A DNA stretch of 64,000 bases from Calliopum simillimum (Eukaryota; Arthropoda; Insecta; Diptera; Lauxaniidae), in NCBI GenBank assembly GCA_951812925.1, contig OX638368.1:159822492-159886491 (forward strand), written 5' to 3'. Shown here one piece after another: positions 22,901 to 32,284 of this stretch. Each line of letters begins with the position of its first letter. Position 1 is the stretch's first letter. The notes beneath the pieces were generated by a model, which was not told where the DNA came from, ran no database searches, and saw only the letters and a list, made by a program, of their open reading frames with translations. A program made the translations under genes and the position numbers.

Positions 22901-25014
22901 CCATCAAATACCACTCTTAGTTTTGTGGTTAAAGAATTTTCTCTAAGAACAGCATGGTGAGGCAAGTAATAAACGTTTTCGGACGGACGATTTATTTCCT
23001 CCTGGGGAACAAGTTTCATATGACCCAGTGACAAGTATTCACTCATAAATTCTGTATAGGATAGTTTTAAATCAGGATTAGATTTAAATTTCCTTTCCAT
23101 AGACAGTAGTCGTCTTAAGGCCCCCGCATAGGATTTACCAGTTTCAGGATTTTTCACAAATGGAAGTCTGACTGAATATCTATCAGCACGGATAGTAGTA
23201 GATTTATAAAAGTCTTCAGCTTGCTGATCTTCAGCAGTCAAAGTAGTAGTCATCTGAGGGACGCTTTCAAGTTTCCAAAATAGTTGCAAAGTTTGGTTCA
23301 AATCAACTTCAGGTATATTTTGAGTCATTATGTGGCAAGTACTAAAGGTGTTTTCAGACGTACAACCTCCACAAACAACATAGCCAAAGATTGTATTTTG
23401 AGCTAGCAAATTACCATTTTTAACAATACGCCCTTCTTTTAATAGAGTAAAGAAATAGTCATATCCTACAAGGATGTCAATATCCTTTGGAGTATCAAAT
23501 TTGGGATCAGCAAGAGACAGATTTTTTATATCTTCCCAATAGTTTATTGTAAGCGAAGAACATGGCAATTGAGATGTAAGACTCTTAAAAACATGGGCTA
23601 GCATGACAACACTTTCAGAATTATAAATAGATTTTACCTGAAGCTCGACTATACCCCGTGTTGCACCAGCCTTGTTATTTCCCAATCCGTGGATAAATAT
23701 TTTAGAGGCAGATCGTTGTAATCCAAGTCTATTTGCACACCGCTCGGAAATCAACGTGTTCTGGCATCCAGAGTCCAATAGAATATTACAGCCTTGGAAG
23801 CAACCCATGTTGTCCTTAACAAAAACCCTAGCAGTGGGCAAAAGCATATTTAGATTTCTTACCTCAGATGTGGCAGCAAGATTGATTGATGTAGTTACAG
23901 CATCTATTGTAGCTTCGACTTTTTTAGGCAGTTCACTCGATTTTTTCTCATCCTTAGTGGGGAGAGAATCCACTTTTTTCACCATGGCAGCTGCGACCGT
24001 ATTGTAGTTAGAATTTCGCTCTAGATGAATATAAGAATGATGATGACCTTTGCAAGATTCACAAAGGTGTTTAGATGGACAATTTTGTACTGAATGTCCC
24101 TGCTTCAAACAATTAAAACACAATCTTTTCTCTTTTACAAAATTTATGCGATTGGGCGTAGACATCTTGATAAACGTAGGGCAATAGGCAAGATGGTGGT
24201 CTTGAGAGCACGCAAAACAGGATCGTTTCATGTAGCCAGAATAAGTTCTGACGGATTTAATTTTAGATTGTGTTCCGCCAGCGCGTTGCTTTTCAATTGG
24301 AGTTGGAACACGTTCTAATGCATCACAACGTTCATTGATGAAAATGATAAAATTCTCCAGCGTAGGAAATGTAGTTTTACTACAATGCTCAGCCCAAGAA
24401 TGATGAATTTCTCTATCGACTTTTTTAAGTAAAAGATGTATCAGCCACGGATCACGTTTCTCTGCTTCCTCGCCTTGCGCTCTAAGCCCACGTATAACTT
24501 CATCAGCAATATTCGATACGTTTCGAAGACCTTGAGAGTCATCTGCTTTAGATATAGATAAAAATGTTTCGATTAAAGAATCAATAACCAGTGAAGGCTT
24601 ATCATAACGATCTTGAATCTTTTTTATGGCTTCCTCGTAGTTTTGATCTGACACAGCAAGATGTCGTATAAGCATGGCAGGCTCACCCTTTAACAACCCT
24701 TTCAGATATTGAAACTTCTGTGATGCAGTCAATGTATGGTTGTTATGCACTGAGCTGTTGAATAAATCAAAGAATGATCTAAATTCAGAGTAGTTACCTT
24801 CAAATATTGGAATATTCAGCTTAGGAAGTCGTATATGAGCAGCTGGGACAGAGGTGTTTGCGGTAGGTGACGCTGGCAATTTTTCCAAAAAAGATGTTTG
24901 GGACTCCAACAGTTTCTGCATAGCATCTTGATGCGTTGTTGTTGAGTTGAGGGGATCACTATTAACATTTGCAAGCAGCTTGGCATCAATAATTTTACTG
25001 AACTTCGCTTTCAT
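19996..25014 (-). CDS. BEL/Pao Gag-Pol polyprotein (1672 aa)
   Basis: One open frame of 1672 codons. Order of domains: Gag, with the conserved block starting near residue 60 (IRLPKLNIPIFEGNYSEF); CCHC-type zinc knuckles at about 265 and 298 (CFNCLKQGHSVQNC); an A17-type aspartic protease with DSGC near 412; reverse transcriptase with its YVDD active site near 822; an RNase H-like region with FCDASS and a WSDSKTVLAWL segment (about 1010-1110); and integrase with an HHCC-like zinc region followed by the HSDNGTNF block (near 1438) and FGGLWES. This is the standard Pao-clade layout. It makes capsid, protease, RT/RNase H and integrase needed for copying through RNA and reinsertion. No stop or frameshift is seen. 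Confidence 0.96.
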   Translation of the reverse strand: MKAKFSKIIDAKLLANVNSDPLNSTTTHQDAMQKLLESQTSFLEKLPASPTANTSVPAAHIRLPKLNIPIFEGNYSEFRSFFDLFNSSVHNNHTLTASQKFQYLKGLLKGEPAMLIRHLAVSDQNYEEAIKKIQDRYDKPSLVIDSLIETFLSISKADDSQGLRNVSNIADEVIRGLRAQGEEAEKRDPWLIHLLLKKVDREIHHSWAEHCSKTTFPTLENFIIFINERCDALERVPTPIEKQRAGGTQSKIKSVRTYSGYMKRSCFACSQDHHLAYCPTFIKMSTPNRINFVKEKRLCFNCLKQGHSVQNCPSKHLCESCKGHHHSYIHLERNSNYNTVAAAMVKKVDSLPTKDEKKSSELPKKVEATIDAVTTSINLAATSEVRNLNMLLPTARVFVKDNMGCFQGCNILLDSGCQNTLISERCANRLGLQRSASKIFIHGLGNNKAGATRGIVELQVKSIYNSESVVMLAHVFKSLTSQLPCSSLTINYWEDIKNLSLADPKFDTPKDIDILVGYDYFFTLLKEGRIVKNGNLLAQNTIFGYVVCGGCTSENTFSTCHIMTQNIPEVDLNQTLQLFWKLESVPQMTTTLTAEDQQAEDFYKSTTIRADRYSVRLPFVKNPETGKSYAGALRRLLSMERKFKSNPDLKLSYTEFMSEYLSLGHMKLVPQEEINRPSENVYYLPHHAVLRENSLTTKLRVVFDGSAKSSNGKSLNDNLLKGPILQQDLIAVLLRYRCKKYCFSADIQQMFRMINVQECDQDYQRILWRNSPNEEVQHYRLTTVTYGTRPAPYLSIRTLLQLSDDEHNRYPTASEAVKNSFYVDDCMAGSNTLKEAQELAEQLNNLLTAGGFHLRKWATNQSSILQKIPDSEKIYSMVDVPSDMTVCLLGVIWNPMTDCFSYKVKENQYCLNTKRNLLSEISKIFDPLGWISPAIIAVKIIIQRLWLSKLEWDELLPADILDEVKLLFSEFYLLNNINIKRLIFSTEPVVTFHGFCDASSLAYAAVIYCRKTSADGQVSTNIVISKTKVAPMASLSIPRLELCAAYLLTQLFEYLASVINLKLNEVVCWSDSKTVLAWLSSHPSKWKTFISHRTSYILETVPSAQWRYVPSKQNPADAASRGVRSSFLINDKLWFNGPSWLLMEENWWPLSESQDNITSEELRPVNHVALASATYDPDSVSRINNRISSWAKMVRVLAYCIRYVNILKNKCRDTSPLKVKDLKFAELKLYKYYQAVDFFEIMSSIQQGQATLTNKKLRKLSPFVDADGLLRVGGRLTKADLPYDSQHQIILHKDSPIVRKIVHDLHVKNLHSGITLLFATLRQKYWIIGAREIVKTVIRQCGACTRFSARAQEQLMGDLPKFRVNAAFPFYEVGCDYAGPILYKQHSGRKAPKVKAYVAVFICLVTKAVHLELVSDLSTDAFLAALDRFVARRGLCGHIHSDNGTNFQGAARKLNEIHKMVTSFESNNDISNFLSSKGIQWHFIPPNTPHFGGLWESTVKSMKFHLRRTMGQATLNFEELSTLLARIEAILNSRPLVQADSDDVPYITPGHFLVGRPLNSLPEADITHLKTGLLSKWRLVQQLTQYFWSRWSTDYLLSLQPKSKWLKEKSNLIIGDVVLIREDNLPPACWKLGRVIETHAGSDGLVRVVTIKTENSTFKRPVAKLHQLPKEC

Positions 25015-25507
25015 TTGAAAATATCTCTCTTCAAATTCTCCTAATTCAGTATCACATTCCTGGAGGCGGCTCCCTTTAGATAGGTTCTTTTATTCCGTAG
25101 AGTATCGATGGTAGCCATAATTTACTTAGGTAGTTTTTTACACGTTTTAATTTTTTATAACAAAATCCAGTTGAGGAGCACTTCAACAGTAAAAACACTT
25201 TTTTAGTTTTTTTAACAAAATCCAGTTGAGGAGCACTTCGATAGTTAAAACACTATTTTAGTTTTTTTTGTTTTTTCACAAGTTGTATGTGAAGCTTTGT
25301 GCAGCTGGGCAAAAGAATTTGCAAACAGTTATGCTCGTATGTATGTTTTCAACGCAACAACAATATATATATACACAATGTTTTTTTTTTTTTATTATTA
25401 AGCGCAGTAATAAGCAGCCACAATTAAAACACACAATTTTGTTTTTGTTTTTTACTATTAAGCGCGGTAATAGAAAATAAAATTTAACTCTCTTTAACGC
25501 GACAACG
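25015..25507 (-). other. 5' leader of the BEL/Pao element
   Basis: Between the primer site and the gag start. It contains a 55-bp tandem duplication (AAATCCAGTTGAGGAGCAC at about 25163 and 25218) and a repeated TATTAAGCGC(A/G)GTAATA at about 25396 and 25457. These may be packaging or regulatory sequences; no function can be shown. Confidence 0.5.
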
Positions 25508-25525
25508 ATCACGTCGGGGTCACCA
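25508..25525 (-). other. Primer binding site, tRNA-Trp type
   Basis: The + strand reads ATCACGTCGGGGTCACCA, matching over 18 bases the 3' end of eukaryotic tRNA-Trp as I know it, ending in CCA. It starts five bases inside the 5' LTR edge (25531). It would prime minus-strand DNA synthesis. Confidence 0.85.
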
Positions 25526-25530
25526 AAAAA

Positions 25531-25852
25531 TGTCTAAGAACAAACTAAGTAGTTGCGTTGAGTTTAACGTTTCATAACAGACTAATTTATTTTTGTCAAA
25601 TTTCTTATGACTAGCTTAAAATGTTACATTGCTATGCGCCACTGAGAGTATTAGAATCGTATGATTTAACAGTTAGGTGAAAAGCAAAATAGAAAGAAGA
25701 ATTACTCGAATGATTTTACGGTTCTTTAAATAGTAGAAAAAACAACCAGTGGCGGTGTAAACTAAATTATTAAATAGCAAAATTTTCAAAATTAAAGAAT
25801 TCAAATTCTAGTCAAATAAACTTAGGATAAAACTTAATATTTTTCATAAACA
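25531..25852 (-). repeat. 5' LTR of the BEL/Pao element
   Basis: 322 bp, identical by eye to the LTR at 19651-19972. It should hold the promoter for the genomic RNA on the - strand. Followed on + by the right target duplication CAGGC. Confidence 0.95.
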
Positions 25853-25857
25853 CAGGC

Positions 25858-26558
25858 TAACGTCTTTTTTGAGCAATATTTTTGATAATATTTATGTACT
25901 TAATAAAAAATGCTTCCCGGATCTTTTTCATTTTAGAGATAAGTAGCAGACTGATTTAAAGAAAATGATTTTTGCAATGTTCCATAGAATATTTTCATGG
26001 AATATTTCAACTCATTATGACCAAGTTTTTAGAAAAAGGTATTTTTGGAAAGGTAATGAAAATACTTTAAGGGAAAACTTAAGGCTTTTATGGAAAAAAA
26101 GAGAATTTTTCCCGAACGTTAAATTTACACCGAACACAAACAAAAAACAGAGCCCGGACGCCCCTAAAACACTTAAAATAGAGGCAACGCTACTTATCCA
26201 TAAATTCATAAAAATTGGTGCAGTGGCTTAGGCGTTTGATTGAAATATTGAGTCGAAATATTTTAAAAAATTGCAGTCCCGGAATAAAAACAGATAAAAA
26301 ATCCAAACTCAATTGAATTCACAATCTGAAATTGCGTATTTTAGTGTAGACATACACGTATGTATGTATCTAAGTACGCATACGTTTAGCATGCGTTGAA
26401 ATTCCAAAACCCAAATAGAGAAACTCTCAAATCCACAAACAAAATTTGCTCTCCATGTGTGTACGCACATATCTGGTGCATGTGGTCTGTCATCATCATC
26501 AAAACGTAAATATTCTTCCAATCGGTCTAATGCTTTCGTACATATGTATGTATGTACA
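25858..26558. other. Unassigned intergenic DNA
   Basis: No gene is supported. The short open frames on both strands near 25965-26231 and 26309-26620 have no recognisable domain. ACATATGTATGTATGTACAT microsatellite sequence runs up to the next element. Confidence 0.4.
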
Positions 26559-26654
26559 TACCCAAGAGGAAAAATTTCTAGCGCTTCTGATCCAAGCACT
26601 TCAAAAGTGCTTGTCCCCATAGAAATTTAGAAGCACTATCACAATGATTTTTTA

Positions 26655-26712
26655 TAAGGCTGCAGTAAGAACAACGTGAGTTCGAACCCAGCCCGGGAGA
26701 TTTTTTTTTTTA
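26655..26712 (+). other. Pol III B-box-like module 1 (tRNA-like) with T tract
   Basis: GAGTTCGAACCCAGCCCGG contains a good B-box core (GTTCGAACCC) and is followed at once by a run of T, which would stop Pol III. An A box is not clear and no cloverleaf forms, so this is a tRNA-derived relic, not a tRNA gene. Confidence 0.5.
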
Positions 26713-26858
26713 CTTTTTTTTACTTTTTTTTGCTTTATTTTTTTTTTTAATTAGATATTTTTTATTCAACATCTTTTATTTCACTTTTCTATATTCCTTT
26801 CTCTTATTAATTTACTTTTGTTTAACCGAATTGAAATTGATTACACAATGATTCCATA

Positions 26859-26920
26859 TAAGGCTGCAGTAAGAACAACGTGAGTTCGAACCCAGCCCGG
26901 GTGATTTTTTTTTTCCGTTT
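26859..26920 (+). other. Pol III B-box-like module 2 (tRNA-like) with T tract
   Basis: Almost identical to the module 204 bp upstream (GAGTTCGAACCCAGCCCGG then T run). It belongs to the second internal unit of the TIR element. Confidence 0.5.
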
Positions 26921-27121
26921 TTTTATTTGTTTTTGCTTTATTTTTTTTTTTTTTTTATTACAATATTTTTTATTCAACCTTTTTTATTTCACTTTTCTAT
27001 TTTAATTTCTCATTTTTATTTACTTTTGCTTACTTGAATTGAAACTGATTGCACAATGATTCTATGTAATGCTGCAGGACAACATTTGCTTAATATACAA
27101 ATTTAATACCTCTTCATATAA

Positions 27122-27230
27122 TCGGGCGTTAGTAGAGTGGTCTAAAGGGTTGGTAAATGTAAGAAGAAAATATCTAGCACGCGGAGGGTCGTGGATTCAA
27201 ATCCTGGCGCGGCCAGTTTTTTTTTTTCTT
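27122..27230 (+). other. tRNA-Ser/Leu-like relic with T tract
   Basis: An A-box-like TAGTAGAGTGGTCTAAAGGG is followed about 50 bases later by GGATTCAAATCC (B-box-like) and then a long T tract. The spacing suggests a class II (long variable arm) tRNA ancestor. Acceptor and T stems do not pair properly, so it is not called as a functional tRNA gene. Confidence 0.45.
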
Positions 27231-27459
27231 TTTTTTTCTTTTTTTTAAATTTTATTGAAAAAACGCTTACCGCAGCATTACAAATAAGCGCTTTAAAAAC
27301 TCTTTTTTGGTAAGGCTGCGGTAAGCTTTTGCTCGCTTACATCCTATGACATGCAATGTTAAAAAGAAAGTATTGTTCTTACGGAGCGGAAGCGCTTATT
27401 GGTGAAAAGGATGCACTTCAGAAGGGTTTTGGAAGCACTTCTTTTCCCCTTGGGTAGAT

Positions 27460-28327
27460 ACTCGCACGTACATTTGCATATATCTGGTACATATGCTGCG
27501 AAAGTGTCAGCTAACGATCTCTTCCACTACCTGCGTCTAACGTAATGTGGCGCTTAGGTATTTTTGGTAATTTGATTTTAACAAAACCCTTTATCCGGTT
27601 TTACTATTCCCGCCCTAATTAGCGATTTGGTATTTTCATTATGTTAAAACCCAAAACAAAAAGTTTTCCATATCCTTGCATTTGGTTTTCCAATATGTCT
27701 GTCTGTCTGACGTTTGTTTTTCTAATGTTTTGTCATTTGGTGTAATCCCGCGTCATTAACATGGTGTTACAAAATGAAAATGCGATAAAAATGAGAGTGG
27801 CATTTTATGAATATTTTTTTTATTATTTTTTGATTGGATAATTGATATGCTGTTGTAGGTAAGCGTGTTTCTTCTCTCTCAGGCCATTTCCGATCATGAG
27901 GTATTATCTTTCGTTGCGCAACGAATTGCCAATTTACCCTGAATTTTATATAACTTCAAAAGTAGCGTAAACACTGTGTTTCTTGAACTTTTACGTTAGA
28001 GTGTCTCAAAAAGCATACGTAATAGAGCAACTTTGAGAGCGAGTTCGTAATCAACATTGATCAATACATCGAAAATGACTAGCCTTGTTTCTGTTTGTAA
28101 ATTTTTATACCGTACAACTGCATGGTAAATTAACTTTGTCTTTCCATTTGTAACGCAGAGAAGGAGGCGTGGCAAGTATGGAAATGTATTAATGTGACTT
28201 GTTTTGTGAAAACATCTTTTATGTGTGAAAATAAGTGTTCGAGGAATACGCGTTTGTCATTTGGGACACGTGTCGTTTGAACTCGGCTGTACCTCGCAGT
28301 CCTCCCAATCCAGGTTTTTTATGCACC
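27460..28327. other. Unassigned intergenic DNA
   Basis: No coding region is supported. Near 28105-28175 a segment (TTTTTATACCGTACAACTG, GTAACGCAGAGAAGGAGGCG) resembles non-coding mobile sequence common in flies, but no ends were found. Confidence 0.35.
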
Positions 28328-28440
28328 TAAAAGTTTAAATTGTTTTGCTCTTTTCCACTAAATGTATCGCTTAGTTCTGTTCTTCGCCTTCAAAATGAGC
28401 AATGAAATTGAATGATTTTCCTTTAAAAAATTTTTAAACA
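28328..28440. repeat. Dispersed repeat, second copy (related to 9425-9620)
   Basis: Shares AAATTGTTTTGCTCTTTTC, AATGTATCGCTTAG and TTCTTCGCCTTCAAAAT with the intronic copy. Non-coding. Confidence 0.5.
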
Positions 28441-28597
28441 TTTGAAAATGACACCATCGAGTAAAAATTCATGTAGGTCAGAATAACTCGGAAACGATAG
28501 TAGATGGAGCAATTCTGCGACCAAGTTCGAATTAAACATATATAGGGTGTTTTTAAGCCCGATAGAACTTGAAACTGTAAATAATAACACAAAAAAT

Positions 28598-28736
28598 TGA
28601 GGGGATTCCTGAAAACGTGTAAAAGCCTCGAAAACCTCGTAAACTCGTAAAACTGTCAAATTTCGTATTGATTTTGACAAAATTTACGAGTTTAAGAGGT
28701 TTTCGAGGCTTTTACACGTTTTCAGGAATCTCCTCA
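28598..28736. repeat. Compact hairpin: 63-bp inverted repeat with 12-base loop
   Basis: The left arm 28598-28660 (TGAGGGGATTCCTGAAAACG...) is complementary to the right arm 28673-28736 with few mismatches (near the AAACTCG/CGAGTTT region and one G/A near the outer end). The loop is TTTCGTATTGAT. A transcript of either strand would fold into a stem of about 60 bp. It could be a foldback MITE relic or a small-RNA hairpin. Confidence 0.85.
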
Positions 28737-29169
28737 TTAAATTCTAATCAAAATTTCCTTTTAAATTACGAAAAAAAAAGATATCAACATAATTTAAAAA
28801 ACCATTTTATTGGTTTTTAGGTTAGAATATATCAAAAACTTATCACAATAGAGCAGTTCTTAGATTGGATTCGAATTCAGCATCGCAAAGCACATCGAAA
28901 ATGATTTTGATTTTTGTTTGTTTTACTTAATTAAAAAAAGCTTTTTTTTTGTTTTATATGGAAAACTAAAAAATGGGCTTTCTCGAAGGAGGCATCTGAA
29001 CGGATATTTTGGACAATAGGAAAATAATCACAAAAGTCTATAGAATCATCCCCCATTTTCAGTTTTTGTCGTAATTTTTGGGTGATAATACTGCCCTTTA
29101 AGAACACTTCGACCTAAAATAAGAGGTTCCCGAGGTATATCGGATTTTAGACGATACATGGAGAGGCAT

Positions 29170-29830
29170 TTATAAGGTCACTTTATAATCTATATATAAA
29201 TAGGCAAACAAAATCGGTTCAGTCCCTGTTTCTATATCTAAATCTCAACCGATTTGCTTGATTTTTTTTTTGTTGGAAAGGCTGTGAGGAGAAGCAGTGC
29301 ATAGGACTATACTTTTTTTAAGTGGGCGGTGTCACGCCCCTAAGTGGAAAAAACGCTCGTACGGCCAAACCGCTTTATGTTTTTCAGTGGGCGGTTCCAC
29401 GCCCCTAAATAAAAAAAACGCTCTCACAGTTAAACCGCTGCATCGATTTCAACGAAATTTGGTATGAAGATAGGGTTAGCACTAAGGAATGATAATATAC
29501 GCATTATGTTTTTCAGCGGGCAGTGCCAGGCCCCTAAATAGAAAAACCGCTCTCACGGCGAAAATACTGCATACGATTTTTATGAAATTTGGTGTAGATA
29601 TAGAGTTAGCACTATATAGCACGATAGCATGATTGATTTTTATGAATTTTGGTATAGAAAGATATCAAAAACTGTTTGCTCTTTAGTAGGAGTTACACGC
29701 CTCTAAATGGAAAGTACGATATTGCTACCCAGCTGCTGCACCAATGCAGATAACCCGAACCCAAAGGAAGAATATTAAAAGTTTTTTGTGTTTTATCGCC
29801 CTTTATTTTATTGTCAAATCGAAACGGTCG
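29170..29830. repeat. Dispersed repeat with GGGCGGTGTCACGCCCCTAA motifs
   Basis: Starts near ATCTATATATAAATAGGC and repeats a module of GGGCGGT(G/T)(T/C)CACGCCCC plus CTCNCGGNNAAACCGCT and GAAATTTGGTNTAGATA about every 60-130 bp (cores near 29323, 29387, 29517 and 29688). The motif class is shared with 11520-11960. Non-coding; class unknown. Confidence 0.6.
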
Positions 29831-30126
29831 AATTTTGGTCACAAGGCGAACTCTAGTTGACTTAAAACAGTGACAATTTAAGAATCGATTTTTTCACACG
29901 TAACGTATGTTTTTACAAAACAGGTCACATATATTCTTGATAAGCGTCACCTTCTGAGTCGAAATAGCCATGTCCGTTTGGCTGGCTGGCTTGGTGTGTG
30001 ATAGTTCGTTAATTGAGATAGTGCAACCATTTGTTGTACAGTCACTATATATAGTCGAAACAAGCTCTCAGCAAATACTACGTGAATTCGGACATCTAAC
30101 TTACAAGCAAATTTTTTAAAATGTTA

Positions 30127-30172
30127 CGTGTAGGGTATTTCAATTTTGGCCACGCCAAATATAGCACCCTTA
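30127..30172 (-). repeat. 45-bp dispersed TTTGGC(C/G)TGGCCAAA repeat, inverted copy
   Basis: Reverse complement reads AAGGGTGCTATATTTGGCG then TGGCCAAAATTGAAATACCC, matching copies at 17097-17140 and 52967-53000. The core is palindromic. Confidence 0.55.
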
Positions 30173-30309
30173 CTAAAATTTTGAGACTTAAAACGACATT
30201 AAAAAAACTCAAAAATAAAAACGTAACGATTCAATATCAATATATTCAATATTCAATATAGAGGAGAGCACCTGGAATTTACCGGTTTTTGGATATTTTA
30301 ATCTACTTA

Positions 30310-30600
30310 CATGGAGAAAAAACGAAAGTCATAATTTTTACTTAACTCGAGTAGTAAAAAAAATTAAATTAATTTGGTGCTAAATTTCAAACATAAATAA
30401 ACATTCATATGAACTATTTGAAGGTTCCGTAAAGTAATATTTACAAATAAAATACATATAGTGAAATAATAAAGTCAGTAATATTTATCCTAAATTGTCT
30501 ACATTTCCCAATAAGTTTAGTATATAATGCTTTAACCCAGAAAAATGTACAACTGTTTTTACTTTATAATTCTAGTAAAAATACTTTGGAAAAAGGGGGC
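30310..30600 (+). mobile_element. CACGGAGAAAAA-family element, 5' part (copy 1)
   Basis: Starts CATGGAGAAAAAACG after a TA and aligns for about 290 bp with the complete element at 59937-60648 (shared: TTTTTACT, CTAAATTTCAA, GAACTATTTGA, ATATTTACAAATAAAAT, CCTACATTT). No right end was found. It is a truncated, diverged member. Confidence 0.65.
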
Positions 30601-30987
30601 AAAAAGACTAGTAAAACAGGTTATAATGGGTTTATGTTTTAGAAAAATGTTCATTGTATAATTTCGTCATGATCTTGCGACGAATTTTATCCAAAATGTA
30701 ATTTTAGTGTTTTACAGTGATGTGAAATTTCAAAAATACATTATTTTTTGGGATTTCAGCTTAAAAGAAATAAATGGTTGATGATAAGTTTGAGATATTA
30801 TTTTTTTATATATCCTAATTCAAAAAACAAATGTACATATTAAACTACTCATTCCGAGCATTTTGTGCAGAAAACGGCTACAGCTTTTATTTTAATACGA
30901 TTTCAAAAATTCTTGGAGTGAGTAGTTCAGTACCTCAAATTTTTCGTGTTAAGGAATGTTATATAGAAAAAATAATCGACTTTATAA
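30601..30987. repeat. Old dispersed repeat next to the mariner insertion
   Basis: Resembles 36360-36720 in patches (ATTGTATAATTTCGTCATGA..., GTGAAATTTCA, TTTTTGGGATTT, ACTCATTCCG). No gene is seen. The mariner element inserted at its right side. Confidence 0.4.
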
Positions 30988-30989
30988 TA

Positions 30990-32282
30990 CGTAGGCTGCT
31001 AGATATATTTCTGGCCTAGGCAACATTAAGTGTTGCTAGGTGCAATCTGACATTTCCTTTGGAAAGTTTGCCATTTCTTAGCATAAACGTAATCAGAACG
31101 TTTTGACGTACGACCATCATTTGTGTTGTTAACAGTGACTTGAAAAAATCAATTTGGCAAAAAAATGGAATTAACTCGTGAACATTTTCGTGCGATCATT
31201 TTTCACAACTTTCGACGTGGATTATCACGACAAAAGTGCATCGATGAACTTAAATCTTTGTATGGCGATGAAGCACCATCCTATAGCACTGTGAAAAACT
31301 GGTTTATTGAATTCAATCGTGGCCGACGCTCGCTCAAAGACGAATTTCGTGAAGGTCGTCCAAAAACGGCCGTTGTGCCAGAGAACATTGATGCCGTGCG
31401 TGAACTGATAATGCAAGATCGTCATGTGACATACCATGAAATAGAGGCATCTTTGGGCATTTGTTCCACTCCAATACATTTGATTTTGCATGAACACTTA
31501 GTTGTAAAAAACGTTTGTTCTCGTTGGATCCCGCACAATTTGACAATCGCTCAAAAAAAGGCTCGTGTCGATTGGTGCAAAGAATGTTGAAAAAATACGA
31601 TCGCGGTGCTTCAAAAGACGTTTATAAGATCGTCACAGCTGACGAATCATGGATCTATGCGTATGAGCCCGAAACAAACCAGCAATCGACCGTGTGGGTC
31701 TTCGAAGACGAGCCAAATCCAACGAAAGTTGTTCGTGGAAGAAGCACTTCGAAGCAAATGGTCGCCTGTTTCTTCGGCAAAACTGGTCATGTGGTGACTG
31801 TTCCGCTTGAGCAACGTAGGACGGTCAATTCTGAGTGGTACACTACAATTTGTTTGTCTCAAGTCTTCGGAGAAATTCGAAAAACGAACAAGAGAAGACG
31901 AATCATTGTTCACCATGACAATGCGAGCTCTCACACATCGGCTCAAACCAGCGCCTTTGTGACCGGTCAAAACGTCGAGTTGATGGGTCGTCCGCCGTAC
32001 AGCCTTGACTTGGCACCCAATGACTTCTTTTTATTCCCGCACATAAAGAAAAAAATGCGTGGTCAACGATTTTCGTCGCCAGAAGATGCTGTTGAAGCGT
32101 TCAAAAACCATGTTTTGGAGGTGTCTCAATCGGAGTGGGAAAAGTGCTTCGACAATTGGTTTGAGCGCATGCAAAAGTGTATAAATCATGCTGGAGAATA
32201 CTTTGAAAATCAATAAAAGCATTTTTGATGAAAAATATTCGCATTTTCATTATTAGGCCAGAAATATATCTAGCAGCCCACG
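30990..32282 (+). mobile_element. Full-length mariner element (1293 bp)
   Basis: 28-bp terminal inverted repeats (30990-31017 and 32255-32282) differ at a single position and include GGCTGCTAGATATATTTCTG. TA dinucleotides flank both sides (30988-30989 and 32283-32284), the standard target duplication. Length and internal transposase fit canonical mariner elements of about 1.3 kb. Confidence 0.96.
31165..32216 (+). pseudogene. mariner transposase, one frameshift
   Basis: The N-terminal helix-turn-helix half is open from ATG 31165 to about 31585 (MELTREHFRAIIFHNFRRGL...). After the WCKE block, one base is missing near 31585 and the frame moves by one; the first frame stops at 31588-31590. The second frame then runs open to TAA at 32214-32216 with the catalytic parts: TADESW (first Asp), HHDNASSH (second Asp), and LAPNDFFLF (third Asp), with exactly 34 residues between the second and third, the D,D34D mariner signature. 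The usual YSPDLAP motif reads YSLDLAP. Apart from the frameshift no stop is seen, so inactivation is recent. Confidence 0.93.
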
Positions 32283-32284
32283 TA

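Larger units (their letters stand above)
19651..25852 (-). mobile_element. Intact BEL/Pao LTR retrotransposon (6202 bp)
   Basis: Two 322-bp LTRs (19651-19972 and 25531-25852) show no differences on line-by-line comparison; each begins TG and ends CA on both strands. A 5-bp direct repeat CAGGC flanks the element (19646-19650 and 25853-25857), the length expected for BEL/Pao. The order on - is LTR, tRNA-Trp primer site, gag-pol ORF, LTR. The single long ORF is uninterrupted. Identical LTRs mean the insertion is very recent, and nothing visible prevents the element from being active. Confidence 0.97.
26561..27454. mobile_element. 894-bp TIR element carrying tRNA-like modules
   Basis: Ends are inverted: CCCAAGAGGAAAA at 26561 and the complement of CCCAAGGGGAAAA at 27442-27454. 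Both are flanked by TA (26559-26560, 27455-27456), the Tc1/mariner pattern. The inside is three related units starting ACAATGATT at about 26641, 26846 and 27054 (spacing about 205 bp), each with a tRNA-like or B-box segment followed by a long T tract. No transposase. Related copies: 36950-37505 and probably one starting at 63147. Confidence 0.8.

Noticed and set aside
27122..27215. Functional tRNA-Ser gene
   Set aside because: A- and B-box-like sequences exist but acceptor and T stems do not pair; kept only as tRNA-like relic.
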